From contig NZ_LLEI02000043.1 of NCBI RefSeq assembly GCF_001399455.2, positions 310,001 through 374,000 of the forward strand: DNA of 64,000 bases. Reading direction: 5' to 3'. Positions 26,099 to 35,276 of this stretch are shown here, piece after piece. Every line of letters starts with the position of its first letter. Position 1 is the stretch's first letter. The notes below the pieces were generated by a model. That model ran no database searches. It was not told where the DNA came from and was given only the letters and a program-made list of their open reading frames with translations. Source of the stretch: Vibrio bivalvicida. GTDB lineage: Bacteria > Pseudomonadota > Gammaproteobacteria > Enterobacterales > Vibrionaceae. The position numbers were made by a program, and so were the translations under genes.

Positions 26099-29000
26099 AT
26101 GTTTACAGCGACTGATGTGTTAAACGCTGAGTTTGTCGAGCAACCGCTTAACAAGCTTTGGTCGTTGATCTCTCCACTGTATATGGTGGACGAATCACAA
26201 TGGCTTAAGCAACTACTACCACTAGCGCAGCCAACGAACAGTGAAAAAGAGCAAATTGCAGCCAAGACAACGCAGCTCATAGAAGCGATCCGCGCGGATA
26301 AAAAGTCTATTCAGATGATTGATGCATTGTTGCTTGAATACAGCCTCGATACCCAAGAAGGTATTTTGTTGATGTGTTTAGCAGAAGCGCTAATGCGTAT
26401 CCCTGATTCTGCAACGGCTGATGCTCTGATTCGCGATAAGCTAACGGTTGCTGATTGGAAATCTCACCTTAAAAACTCAGATTCAGTGTTTGTAAATGCA
26501 TCCACTTGGGGATTAATGCTAACGGGTAAGGTCGTCGGTCTTTCAGAAAATGAATCTCAAAGTCCGGTGAGCGCGGTAAATCGCCTTGTTAATAAGATGT
26601 CTGAGCCTGTAATTCGTAAAGCTATGCATCAAGCAATGAAGGTGATGGGACACCAATTTGTGCTTGGGCGCAGCATCGCTGAGGCGCAAAAAAATGGCCG
26701 TCCAATGCGTGATAAAGGTTTTACTTACTCTTATGACATGCTCGGAGAGGCGGCACTGACCACTGCTGATGCGAACAAGTACTTCAAAGACTACCTAATG
26801 GCGATCGAAGCAGTTGGGCGCGATGACTATGGTTTATCAACCAGTCCTGCACCATCGGTCTCCATCAAGCTATCTGCGCTTCACCCACGTTACGAAGTGG
26901 CAAACGAAGAGCGCGTACTGACAGAGCTTTATGACACGCTGCAACAATTACTGCGCCGTGCGGTGGAGCTAGATGTGGCTATTACTATTGATGCCGAAGA
27001 AGCTGACCGTTTAGAACTTTCACTTAAATTATTTGAAAAAGTCTATTGTAGCGAGCTAGTCAAAGGCTGGGGCAAATTTGGCCTTGTAATTCAAGCCTAT
27101 TCAAAAAGAGCTTTACCTGTACTTGTTTGGATTAACGGTCTGGCTAAAAAACAGGGTGATTTGATTCCACTTCGTCTTGTCAAAGGAGCCTACTGGGACA
27201 GCGAAATCAAGTGGTCACAGCAAGCGGGCTATACAGATTATCCGGTCTATACGCGTAAAGAGGCGACCGATGTTGCTTACCTTGCTTGTGCGCGATTCCT
27301 TCTAAGTGATAACGTGCGTGGCAATATCTTCCCGCAATTTGCAAGCCACAACGCACAGACAGTAACTTCCATCGCGGTAATGGCTGAGCATAAAGACTTT
27401 GAATTTCAGCGCCTTCATGGCATGGGTGACTCTCTGTACAACCATGCGATGGAAGCCTATCAACAATCAGTGCGTATCTATGCGCCAGTTGGTAGTCACA
27501 AAGACTTATTGCCTTACCTGGTACGTCGCTTGTTAGAAAATGGGGCCAACAGCTCGTTTGTCCACCGTTTAGTCGATGCACGTTGTCCTGTAGAGACATT
27601 AACTCAGCACCCGGTGGACATGCTCAGTGAATTTGAAACGTTGAACAACACTAGCATCCCTCTACCACCGAATGTATTTCCAGAGCGCAAGAACTCACTC
27701 GGCGTCAATGTTGATGTAGAAAGTGAAGCCAAACCGTTTGAACACGAAGTTGAAAGCTTTTTAAACAAGCAGTGGTCAGCTGGTCCAATTATAAATGGCG
27801 AGTTCCATGCCGAAAGCATGATCAAGGAAAATATTAATACTGAAGCTGTTACAGCTCCTTATGACAGGCGCATTAATGTGGGTCAGGTGGCTTTTGCTAC
27901 CCTTGATCATGTTTCCGCAGCAATAGAAGGAGCGGATCAAGCATTCGATGCTTGGCAAACCACTGCAAAGACCGAACGTGCTGAAAAGTTAGAGTTGTTA
28001 GCGGATCTTTTAGAAGAGCACTTAGCGGAGCTTGTTGCTATTTGCCATCAGGAGGCAGGTAAAACGATTCATGACAGCATTGATGAAGTACGTGAAGCGG
28101 TGGACTTCTGTCGTTACTACGCAAAACAAGTCGACGCACTTGGTGAATTTGCCGTAAAAGGGTTTGATGGGCAAAGCCGCAGCGTTACTCGTCAAGGGCG
28201 TGGCGTGTTTGTTTGTATCAGTCCTTGGAACTTCCCACTGGCAATTTTCCTTGGCCAAATTACAGCCGCACTGGTTTCTGGTAACACTGTAGTGGCTAAA
28301 CCAGCTGAGCAAACTAGCTTGATCGCGGCTCGTGCCGTTGAGTTGATGCTAGATGCAGGCTTCCCGGTTGGCACCATCCAGTTGCTTCCAGGTCGTGGTG
28401 CCGAAATTGGTTCGGCACTGACTTCTCACTCAGCAATCGCTGGTGTGGCATTCACAGGTTCAACGGTAACAGCGCAGAGAATCAATCGAGCCTTGGCTCA
28501 GCGCGATGCGGCTCCAGTCCCATTCATTGCTGAAACCGGCGGCCAAAATGCGATGATCGTCGATAGTACTGCGCTTCCAGAGCAAGTGGTTCGTGATGTT
28601 ATCCGCTCTGCTTTTGCTTCTGCGGGTCAGCGCTGTAGTGCATTGCGTGTTCTCTATGTTCAGGAAGATATCGCCGATCGTATCGTCGCTCTTATTCAAG
28701 GTGCGATGCAGGAGTTGAGCGTAGGTAAACCTTATCTGCATTCTACAGATGTTGGCCCTGTTATCGACAAAGCAGCAAAAACTAAGTTGCTTTCGCACAT
28801 TGAACGAATGAGTAACAGCGAGAAGAAAGTGGCTCAACTGGTGTTATCAGATGAACACGAACAGGGTGATTTCGTTGCCCCTACCGCGTTTGAAATTCGT
28901 GATATTTCCTGCCTGAAGGAAGAACAATTTGGTCCTATCTTGCACATTGTTCGCTTTAAGGCGAGTGAGCTCCATCAGATTGTTGATGAGATCAACAACA

Positions 29001-29218
29001 CTGGATTTGGCTTAACCATGGGTATCCATAGCCGAAATGAAACCACTTATCGCTGGATTGAGAAGCATGCTCGAGTGGGTAACTGCTACATCAACCGAGA
29101 TCAAGTCGGGGCGGTTGTCGGTGTTCAGCCATTTGGTGGTCAAGGCTTATCGGGCACAGGCCCGAAAGCAGGTGGTCCTCACTACCTGTACCGTTTCACC
29201 CAAACACAGTTTTCTTAA
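26099..29218 (+). CDS. putA: bifunctional proline dehydrogenase / L-glutamate-gamma-semialdehyde dehydrogenase
   Basis: A 1039-residue bifunctional enzyme that oxidises proline to glutamate at the inner membrane. The FAD proline-dehydrogenase barrel (about 85-480) includes SIKLSALHPRYE, RLVKGAYWDSEIKW, FASHNAQTV and YAPVGSHKDLLPYLVRRLLENGAN. The ALDH domain (about 560-1035) has ISPWNFPLAIF, AFTGSTVTAQ, ETGGQNAMIVD and the nucleophile C846 in AGQRCSALR. There is no ribbon-helix-helix repressor domain. It ends at GPKAGGPHYLYRF, lacking the C-terminal ALDH-like domain of long PutAs; that domain is encoded by the next gene. Confidence 0.96.
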   Translation: MFTATDVLNAEFVEQPLNKLWSLISPLYMVDESQWLKQLLPLAQPTNSEKEQIAAKTTQLIEAIRADKKSIQMIDALLLEYSLDTQEGILLMCLAEALMRIPDSATADALIRDKLTVADWKSHLKNSDSVFVNASTWGLMLTGKVVGLSENESQSPVSAVNRLVNKMSEPVIRKAMHQAMKVMGHQFVLGRSIAEAQKNGRPMRDKGFTYSYDMLGEAALTTADANKYFKDYLMAIEAVGRDDYGLSTSPAPSVSIKLSALHPRYEVANEERVLTELYDTLQQLLRRAVELDVAITIDAEEADRLELSLKLFEKVYCSELVKGWGKFGLVIQAYSKRALPVLVWINGLAKKQGDLIPLRLVKGAYWDSEIKWSQQAGYTDYPVYTRKEATDVAYLACARFLLSDNVRGNIFPQFASHNAQTVTSIAVMAEHKDFEFQRLHGMGDSLYNHAMEAYQQSVRIYAPVGSHKDLLPYLVRRLLENGANSSFVHRLVDARCPVETLTQHPVDMLSEFETLNNTSIPLPPNVFPERKNSLGVNVDVESEAKPFEHEVESFLNKQWSAGPIINGEFHAESMIKENINTEAVTAPYDRRINVGQVAFATLDHVSAAIEGADQAFDAWQTTAKTERAEKLELLADLLEEHLAELVAICHQEAGKTIHDSIDEVREAVDFCRYYAKQVDALGEFAVKGFDGQSRSVTRQGRGVFVCISPWNFPLAIFLGQITAALVSGNTVVAKPAEQTSLIAARAVELMLDAGFPVGTIQLLPGRGAEIGSALTSHSAIAGVAFTGSTVTAQRINRALAQRDAAPVPFIAETGGQNAMIVDSTALPEQVVRDVIRSAFASAGQRCSALRVLYVQEDIADRIVALIQGAMQELSVGKPYLHSTDVGPVIDKAAKTKLLSHIERMSNSEKKVAQLVLSDEHEQGDFVAPTAFEIRDISCLKEEQFGPILHIVRFKASELHQIVDEINNTGFGLTMGIHSRNETTYRWIEKHARVGNCYINRDQVGAVVGVQPFGGQGLSGTGPKAGGPHYLYRFTQTQFS

Positions 29219-29242
29219 TTGAGTGGGCAAGGAGAAATAATT

Positions 29243-29941
29243 ATGGTTCATCAAGTCACTCGTTTTTCTGACGCTTTCTCTGCTTGGGAAAACTGGAACT
29301 TAACTAATTTTGATTCTAAAAGTGAGTGTTTACTCGCTTTTAAACAGGCTTTACAGCAAGTACAGCCTGAGTTGGCTTCTGTCGTGTCTTACCACATTGA
29401 ACAAGCGTCTGCTTTACTAGCCGAAACGCATCAATTGGTTGGTCCTACGGGGGAAACCAACGAGCTCTACACCGCAGGTCGTGGTGTCGCTGTTGTGATT
29501 CAGGATGATATACAACAGCAGGCAAAGCTGGCAGCAGTAGCGCAAGTGAGTGCTGCACTGATCGCAGGTAATAGCATCATTTTTTGTAGTGATGATGCCG
29601 AGCTATGCCAATCATTAGAAGCTGCTTATTTGCAGTCTTCGTTACCGACGAATCTAGTACAGTTTGCAGCAATTGATGCTTACCATCAATTGCTGGAATC
29701 TGATGTACGCAGTATTGGTTATGTAGGTAACACTGAGGTTGAAAGGACAATCAACCGTCAACTCGCCAAACGTACAGGCGCAATTGTAAGTCTGACGTCT
29801 GAAACAGATCTTGTGAACCTACCGGTTGCACATGATCCTCATCTAGCGCTTCGTTTCATCACTGAGCGCACTAGAACTATAAATATAACAGCAGTAGGTG
29901 GTAACGCGACTTTGCTCGAGCTAGGAAGCGAAACCCACTAA
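29243..29941 (+). CDS. stand-alone PutA C-terminal ALDH-superfamily domain
   Basis: A 232-residue protein starting 24 bases after putA, with AAGGAG seven to eleven bases before its ATG. It contains LVGPTGETNEL, GRGVAVVIQDD, RTGAIVSLTSETDL and the end ITERTRTINITAVGGNATLLELG. These match the C-terminal domain of long PutA (E. coli PutA ends IERSLSVNTAAAGGNASLMTIG). It has no ALDH catalytic Cys or NAD motif, so it is not a dehydrogenase even if annotated so. In long PutAs this domain caps the substrate-channelling tunnel. Here it is supplied as a separate chain. Confidence 0.85.
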   Translation: MVHQVTRFSDAFSAWENWNLTNFDSKSECLLAFKQALQQVQPELASVVSYHIEQASALLAETHQLVGPTGETNELYTAGRGVAVVIQDDIQQQAKLAAVAQVSAALIAGNSIIFCSDDAELCQSLEAAYLQSSLPTNLVQFAAIDAYHQLLESDVRSIGYVGNTEVERTINRQLAKRTGAIVSLTSETDLVNLPVAHDPHLALRFITERTRTINITAVGGNATLLELGSETH

Positions 29942-30012
29942 TCTTCATTGATTTGCCCTCGATTGTTCGGGGGCATTCAGGGAAGGCGATCTTTTAAAAG
30001 AGGACAAATCAC

Positions 30013-31500
30013 ATGGAAAATAGCTTTGCTATTACAACCACGTTTATAGCGTATCTGATTCTGATGCTTGCTATTGGTGTTATCGCTTATCAGCGCACCA
30101 AAAGCTCAAGCGACTACTTCTTGGGTGGTCGTTCACTTGGCCCTTGGCCAGCGGCACTTTCAGCGGGTGCTTCGGATATGAGTGGTTGGCTTCTGCTTGG
30201 TCTGCCAGGTTATGCCTATGCAGCAGGTATTGAAGCGTTCTGGCTAGCAGGTGGTCTACTTGTAGGTACTTGGTTAAACTGGTTGGTTAATGCAAAACGT
30301 CTACGTACGTACAGCATTACTACCGACGCACTAACACTACCAGAGTTTCTATCACGTCGTTTCGACGATAATTCAAAACTGATTCAGGTAATTTCTGCTT
30401 TCTTCATTCTTTTATTCTTCCTTTTCTACACAAGCTCAGGTTTGGTAGCGGGTGGTAAATTGTTTGAGACAGTATTTGGTTTAGATTACACAACGGCAGT
30501 GATTATTGGTACCGTATGTGTTGTTTCATACACCATGTTTGGCGGTTTCCTAGCGGTATCTTGGACTGACTTAGTACAGGGTTTATTGATGGCGGCAGCG
30601 CTGCTCATTGTTCCTATTACAGCGATGGAAGGTGGCTTAGGTCAGCTTGGAAGTGATCTTGAATCGATTAACCCACAGCTACTGACGTTATGGAATGACG
30701 CAAAGGGTGAGCCGCTTTCAGCTATCGCGATTATATCGCTCGTTGCTTGGGGGCTAGGTTACTTTGGTCAGCCTCACATTCTAGCGCGTTTTAAAGCGTC
30801 TCGTTCAAACAAGGACCTCACTACTGCCCGCCGTATTGCTGTTATCTGGACCGCGCTATCGATGGTAGGTGCAATGCTTGTTGGTCTCGTTGGTCTAGTG
30901 TACGTAACTAACTCAGGTGTGAGTGTCGATGATGGCGAGAAGATCTTCATGTTGCTGGTTAATTCGTTATTCCATCCAGTGATTGCAGGTATTTTGCTAG
31001 CTGCTATCCTTGCTGCGGTAATGAGTACCGCGGATTCACAACTGTTGGTTTCATCGTCTGCGCTAGCAGAAGATTTCTACAAGCAAGTATTTAAGAAAGA
31101 CGCAAGCTCAGAAGAAATTGTTATGGTTGGTCGCGTTGCGGTCATCGGTATTTCGATTGTTGCTCTTATACTAGCAATGACACCAGACAGCTCAGTTCTT
31201 GGCTTAGTATCTTATGCTTGGGCAGGTTTTGGTGCAGCGTTTGGTCCTGCATTAGTGCTTAGCTTGTATTGGGAGCGTATGAACCGCAATGGCGCACTAG
31301 CAGGTATTCTTGTTGGTGGTATAACTATCGTCGTGTGGAAGCAGATTTCAGGTGGTTGGTTTGATGTGTATGAAATCGTACCGGGAATCATCTTCTCTAC
31401 GATTGCGATTGTTGCTGTTAGCCTGATGACAGGTGAACCGGGAGATTCGGTAAAATCACAGCATGCTAAATTCAAAAAGCAACTTGTCGAGCTTGATTAA
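30013..31500 (+). CDS. putP: Na+/proline symporter
   Basis: A 495-residue SSS-family transporter with about 13 transmembrane helices. Family landmarks are SDYFLGGRSLGPWPAALSAGASDMSGWLLLGLPG, the Na+-site region, GYFGQPHILARFKASRS and MSTADSQLLVSSSALAEDFY. It imports proline for PutA. The SD AAGAGGAC precedes the start. It is the third gene of the put run and is followed by a strong terminator. Confidence 0.96.
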   Translation: MENSFAITTTFIAYLILMLAIGVIAYQRTKSSSDYFLGGRSLGPWPAALSAGASDMSGWLLLGLPGYAYAAGIEAFWLAGGLLVGTWLNWLVNAKRLRTYSITTDALTLPEFLSRRFDDNSKLIQVISAFFILLFFLFYTSSGLVAGGKLFETVFGLDYTTAVIIGTVCVVSYTMFGGFLAVSWTDLVQGLLMAAALLIVPITAMEGGLGQLGSDLESINPQLLTLWNDAKGEPLSAIAIISLVAWGLGYFGQPHILARFKASRSNKDLTTARRIAVIWTALSMVGAMLVGLVGLVYVTNSGVSVDDGEKIFMLLVNSLFHPVIAGILLAAILAAVMSTADSQLLVSSSALAEDFYKQVFKKDASSEEIVMVGRVAVIGISIVALILAMTPDSSVLGLVSYAWAGFGAAFGPALVLSLYWERMNRNGALAGILVGGITIVVWKQISGGWFDVYEIVPGIIFSTIAIVAVSLMTGEPGDSVKSQHAKFKKQLVELD

Positions 31501-31577
31501 ATTGCGTAGCCAAAACGTGAATCTCCTTAGGTAGAATTAATCCACAGAGTTGGACATTTTATCTAGGCGAGAAATAG

Positions 31578-31615
31578 GGCCTGATTTCGATACCGTTTCG
31601 AAATCAGGCCTTTTT
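31578..31615 (+). terminator. putP terminator
   Basis: A 13-bp perfect stem GGCCTGATTTCGA / TCGAAATCAGGCC, loop TACCGTT, then TTTTT. It may also help the convergent DUF3541 gene. Confidence 0.93.
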
Positions 31616-31616
31616 A

Positions 31617-32684
31617 TTACTGGGGAATAAGACCATACGGAGGGCTTGAAAACATTTTTGGTTGTCCTTTTACTGTCGGTGCTTCATTCACTTGCTGCCA
31701 GTCGAGTAACATTATTGCGAGTACATTGCGATGCTCACCGTAAGTGACGTCGAAGTCTCCAGTGACAGAAGGGATCATGCCTTTATCAAGATTGATGGAT
31801 TGCTGAATGGCGTTGCGAGTCTTTTCAACAACTGGATCATTTTCAAGCCCAGCAAGTAAGAAGGTAATACCTACTTCAGCGATAACGTCTTCTTTGGCTC
31901 GAATCAAAATCGTATCAATGTTGTCGCGGAAGTAATCGTATATCCATTGATGCTGCTTCTCGCTGACTTGGTGCTGATAGTACTCCGAATCACCAAAAAT
32001 GATATGAGTCATACCATACAGTTTGTTGCCATACTGCTGTTTGGTGAGTCTTTTATCTTCGCTATCAGGGTAAGTTGTCTTAAAAGCCTGCGTAAACGCT
32101 TCAACCACATCTTGTTCACCTAGCTGTCTTAGCCAATAGACTTGATTGGCGAGTTGCGCAGCCCAAGCTTTGATCATTTCCTGATCGGTTGCATATTTAG
32201 CAAAGTCGTAGCGACGAATGACAGCCCTAAGTTTCTCATCTTGCTTATGTTTGAGGCCGTATTCGTTGGCACGTGCCATTGATCCTAAAAGGTCGACACC
32301 TAGGTACAAATATTCAGGCATGTGCTTAGTGACGCCATATCGCCTAACGCTGCGTTCATCCGTTTCTCCAAGGTAACCGGACACTCTTCTCTCTGAGTAG
32401 AGGAGAATTTGTTCGGAGGTATTGATTTCTGCTGCAAACTTATTGAGTCGGCTGGCGACTCTAGCCATATCTGTCCAGACTGCTGCAGAATACTTTTTAT
32501 CTAATGTTTGGCGAAACATACGTAAGCCGTAGTGCCCTTCTTTAAACGCAGGCAGGGTATACAATTGGCTTTCATAGGTACTTCGAATAATGTCTGCGGA
32601 GGCTTTATAATTAGGTGGAGTTGAAGCTACCGCTGAGTGAGAGAAAACAATAGCGAGACACAATCCGATTAACTTTCCGTGCAT
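31617..32684 (-). CDS. exported DUF3541-type protein
   Basis: A 355-residue precursor when started at the ATG giving MHGKLIGLCLAIVFSHSAVAS, a good signal peptide; an upstream GTG would add 12 residues and spoil it. The mature part is alpha-helical, with conserved-looking blocks (MARVASRLNKFAAEI, YGNKLYGMTHIIFGDSEYYQH, ILIRAKEDVIAEVGITFLLAG). It resembles DUF3541 proteins of vibrios (recognition from memory, moderate). The function is unknown. It is monocistronic. Confidence 0.68.
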   Translation of the reverse strand: MHGKLIGLCLAIVFSHSAVASTPPNYKASADIIRSTYESQLYTLPAFKEGHYGLRMFRQTLDKKYSAAVWTDMARVASRLNKFAAEINTSEQILLYSERRVSGYLGETDERSVRRYGVTKHMPEYLYLGVDLLGSMARANEYGLKHKQDEKLRAVIRRYDFAKYATDQEMIKAWAAQLANQVYWLRQLGEQDVVEAFTQAFKTTYPDSEDKRLTKQQYGNKLYGMTHIIFGDSEYYQHQVSEKQHQWIYDYFRDNIDTILIRAKEDVIAEVGITFLLAGLENDPVVEKTRNAIQQSINLDKGMIPSVTGDFDVTYGEHRNVLAIMLLDWQQVNEAPTVKGQPKMFSSPPYGLIPQ

Positions 32685-33048
32685 TCTAGTTGTCCAACAA
32701 GTCCCAATGAGTTTGACCACAAAGGTTAACAGATATTAGAAGAGTAGATGTTATCTCTTGGTCAAATTTTTACCCATATGAGTTGATACAGATTGTTAAC
32801 ATTAAGCACAGGCCATTAGGCCTAATGTGACAATTGGAGCGCTTATGTGAGAGAATTTACACCTAATTCGGTTAGCAAGCTCAATAAAATGACCCTTGTT
32901 GTCGATAATTTTATCTATTGTCGATGAAAATTAAGCTAATTTATTGTAACTTTTATATAACCAATGCAAATAATAACAATACGGATAACAGGCTTTTTTG
33001 CTCGGGTAGTACCCGGTGTTTTTTGTTGCTGACAGTTGTGGGGGGCGG
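32685..33048. other. divergent intergenic region with a 14-bp palindrome
   Basis: About 360 AT-rich bases between the DUF3541 gene and the diguanylate cyclase. The perfect palindrome CATTAGGCCTAATG (32814-32827) looks like an operator. A short hairpin CGGGT-AGT-ACCCG followed by T-rich sequence lies just before the cyclase start (about 33003-33015). I looked for a c-di-GMP riboswitch core and did not find one. Confidence 0.45.
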
Positions 33049-34425
33049 ATGGCCTTAAGTTCAGGCAGGCATTTTTTTCTTAATGCTCTATGTTTGTTTG
33101 TTTTTGTTATCTCTATCGGTTTGGTTGAATCTTTGGATCGTAGCCAAAAATCCTTCTTGCGCGATAGTTTGTTAGCCAGAGCCAAAGAAGAACTTTCTAT
33201 TGTCCGTTCTGAGTTGGAATCGGCAATTGTTTCAGATATCTATGTTGTTAATGGATTGCCTGCACTCGTGGCAGCGAACCCCGAGTTTGAATTTTCTGGG
33301 TGGGATCTTATCGCCTCGAGTGTGATCCGAAAAAGCAGCCATATTCAACTACTAGGATTGGCCCCCGATGATGTCATTCAATACATCTACCCGATAGAAG
33401 GGAATGAGAAAGCGTTGGGTTTAGACTATCGAACCATCCCAAGTCAGTGGCGCACGGTTAAGAAGGCTCAAGATCTGCAAGAAATATTCATTGCGGGTCC
33501 TGTGAATTTAGTCCAAGGAGGGTTAGCTCTCATCGCTCGAGTACCTATCTTCTCTGATCCTCCATACAATTCGCGTTATTGGGGGGTGTGCAGTGTCGTT
33601 ATCTCGCTTGAATCTCTATTTCTTGATGCTGGAGTACCTTCTTTTGAGCATAGGTATGATATTGCGATTCGCGGCCGAGATAGTACGGGCATAGATGGTG
33701 AAGTGTTCTATGGTCTACAGTCTACTTTTGACAATGCTTTTGCTATTGAATCGGTTCATTTTCCCTATGGTAACTGGGTTATCGCAGCTTCGACCAAACA
33801 GGATTTACTTGCTAGTAAGCCTTGGTATCAAGTTCATGTAGTGCGGTTGCTCGGTTATCCGATGATCTTGATTTTGCTAGGCGCATTCGCGATGACTTAT
33901 AGTCTCTATAGCGCAGCAAGTAAACGTTCACTGCAAGACGAGCTGACCCTATTACCCAATAGACGCTATTTTATGTACACATTGCGTGAACACTTTGATG
34001 CAGTTAAAAAGCGTATTGCCCAAGACCGATTTGCGATTCTAAATATCGATCTCGATAAATTTAAGGCGATTAATGATACCTATGGACATGCGGCTGGAGA
34101 CAAGGTTCTTATCGCGACCGCAGAGCGTTTAAAAAGTGTTTTAAGGGCGTCAGATGTTGTGGCCCGGATCGGGGGCGATGAGTTCTTAATTTTATTGTCA
34201 AGAATCGAAAACACGAATGATATTGATGTTATCAACATCGAGCTGCAAAAAGCGATTTGTCATACGCCAGTGATTTATGAACAGCATTTGATCAACCTAC
34301 ACGTCAGTATTGGCCATGCGATTTATAAGCCTGAATTCAATGATATAGACGATATGCTTAAGTTAGCGGATTCGCGAATGTACGATGAAAAACGTCGTCA
34401 ATTAAAAAGGACTATCACAAATTAG
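33049..34425 (+). CDS. membrane diguanylate cyclase with CHASE-like sensor
   Basis: A 458-residue protein: TM1 (about 8-27), a periplasmic CHASE-like domain (about 35-250), TM2 (about 262-285) and a GGDEF domain. The catalytic GGDEF is at residues 375-379, and an RxxD inhibitory site (RASD) sits five residues before it, so it should be an active, product-inhibited cyclase. Start: the ATG after GGGGGGCGG is chosen; a GTG 33 bases earlier would extend it by 11 residues. It makes c-di-GMP, potentially read by LapD in this window. Confidence 0.9.
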   Translation: MALSSGRHFFLNALCLFVFVISIGLVESLDRSQKSFLRDSLLARAKEELSIVRSELESAIVSDIYVVNGLPALVAANPEFEFSGWDLIASSVIRKSSHIQLLGLAPDDVIQYIYPIEGNEKALGLDYRTIPSQWRTVKKAQDLQEIFIAGPVNLVQGGLALIARVPIFSDPPYNSRYWGVCSVVISLESLFLDAGVPSFEHRYDIAIRGRDSTGIDGEVFYGLQSTFDNAFAIESVHFPYGNWVIAASTKQDLLASKPWYQVHVVRLLGYPMILILLGAFAMTYSLYSAASKRSLQDELTLLPNRRYFMYTLREHFDAVKKRIAQDRFAILNIDLDKFKAINDTYGHAAGDKVLIATAERLKSVLRASDVVARIGGDEFLILLSRIENTNDIDVINIELQKAICHTPVIYEQHLINLHVSIGHAIYKPEFNDIDDMLKLADSRMYDEKRRQLKRTITN

Positions 34426-34495
34426 CCTTTCTTGAAGGCAGGAGGTGTAAAGCCATGCTATAGAAATATTAGGATGAATTTACAGGTGAATACGC

Positions 34496-34930
34496 ATGAA
34501 GGATCTCTCTCAATGGCTATCGGAGTATGGAGATAGCCATCAAAATCCCATCAACCAAAAGATACATAAAGTTGCTGTACCAGGGATCTTTTTATCAGTG
34601 GTAGGGTTGATCTGGTCTATTCCGCCACTTGAGGTGTTCGGTATGACACTGAATTGGGTATGGGTGGCCGCATTTCCTGTTATGGTGTTCTATTTTAGAC
34701 TTTCCTTAAGCGTCTTCTTGATGATGCTTGGCTTTACCTTAGCTTGTATTTCACTTATCTGGTCTATTGAGATAATGCAACTTTCGGTTCTATTAGTCTC
34801 CCTTACGCTATTTGCTGTGTTATGGCTGTTTCAGTTTATTGGTCACAAAATAGAAGGTAAGAAACCTTCATTTTTCGAAGATGTTCAATTCTTGCTGATT
34901 GGCCCGATCTGGGTATTCAGAAAGCGATAA
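34496..34930 (+). CDS. DUF962/Mpo1-like membrane protein
   Basis: A 144-residue protein with three or four transmembrane helices. It has the Mpo1-family motifs HQNPINQKIHKVAVPG near the N-terminus and QFIGHKIEGKKPSFFEDVQFLLIGPIWV near the C-terminus, whose His residues ligate iron in yeast Mpo1, a dioxygenase in 2-hydroxy fatty acid breakdown. The bacterial substrate is not known. It lies 70 bases after the cyclase. Confidence 0.8.
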   Translation: MKDLSQWLSEYGDSHQNPINQKIHKVAVPGIFLSVVGLIWSIPPLEVFGMTLNWVWVAAFPVMVFYFRLSLSVFLMMLGFTLACISLIWSIEIMQLSVLLVSLTLFAVLWLFQFIGHKIEGKKPSFFEDVQFLLIGPIWVFRKR

Positions 34931-34980
34931 AAGTTAATCATTGGCGAGTCGAGCCGTATTGTTTGTTAGTGTAGGTGATT

Positions 34981-35026
34981 TTGCATTTTGCAACACGATT
35001 AATTTCCATTCTGCAATAAAATGCAA
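34981..35026 (+). promoter_or_regulatory. LuxO-binding sites upstream of qrr
   Basis: TTGCATTTTGCAA (34981-34993) fits the LuxO consensus TTGCA-N3-TGCAA perfectly. A second, looser dyad CTGCA-N6-TGCAA lies at 35011-35026 (between TTCC and AATA). They stand about 90-130 bases upstream of a sigma-54 promoter, the normal enhancer distance for LuxO~P. Confidence 0.88.
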
Positions 35027-35108
35027 AATAAGAAGCTATTATGCGCTTAGTTTTTGTGAAATGGGTTATTAATTAGCCAAAATTGAGGGTTTTGAGTAGT
35101 TTGAAAAG

Positions 35109-35125
35109 TTGGCACGCTTATTGCT
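35109..35125 (+). promoter_or_regulatory. sigma-54 promoter of qrr
   Basis: TTGGCACGCTTATTGCT matches the -24/-12 consensus TGGCAC-N5-TTGCW exactly. It is the only such site noticed in the window and is placed 10-12 bases before the Qrr 5' end. Confidence 0.93.
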
Positions 35126-35135
35126 TTATTACTAG

Positions 35136-35242
35136 TGACCCTTCTTAAGCCGAGGGTCACCTAGCCAACTGACGTTGTTAGTGAACCCAATTTGTTCACA
35201 CTTATATGTAGCCAATCACGACCATTGTGATTGGCTTTTTTT
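35136..35242 (+). ncRNA. qrr: Qrr quorum-regulatory small RNA
   Basis: The 5' stem TGACCC...GGGTCA is followed by the invariant Qrr pairing segment CTAGCCAACTGACGTTGTTA (35161-35180) and GTGAA. The 3' end is an intrinsic terminator with 10-bp stem AGCCAATCAC / GTGATTGGCT and seven T. Length is about 107 nt. Qrr RNAs act with Hfq on luxR/hapR, aphA and luxO mRNAs at low cell density, transcribed by sigma-54 and LuxO~P. Which of the paralogues (qrr2-5) it is cannot be told; luxO is not adjacent, so it is not qrr1. The 5' end is inferred from homologues. Confidence 0.96.
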
Positions 35243-35276
35243 CTTTTTGGGCTAAGTAAAATCGATTGGAAGAAAG

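Noticed and set aside
27207..27599. 130-codon minus-strand ORF inside putA
   Set aside because: Antisense to a well-supported conserved enzyme; no SD and no recognisable domain.
28460..28837. 125-codon minus-strand ORF inside putA
   Set aside because: Same reason; lies over the ALDH catalytic region.
29243..29941. calling this gene a 1-pyrroline-5-carboxylate dehydrogenase
   Set aside because: It lacks the catalytic Cys/Glu and NAD-binding motifs; it matches only the PutA C-terminal domain.
32721..33048. possible c-di-GMP (GEMM) riboswitch before the diguanylate cyclase
   Set aside because: The conserved GEMM core and tetraloop-receptor elements were not found.
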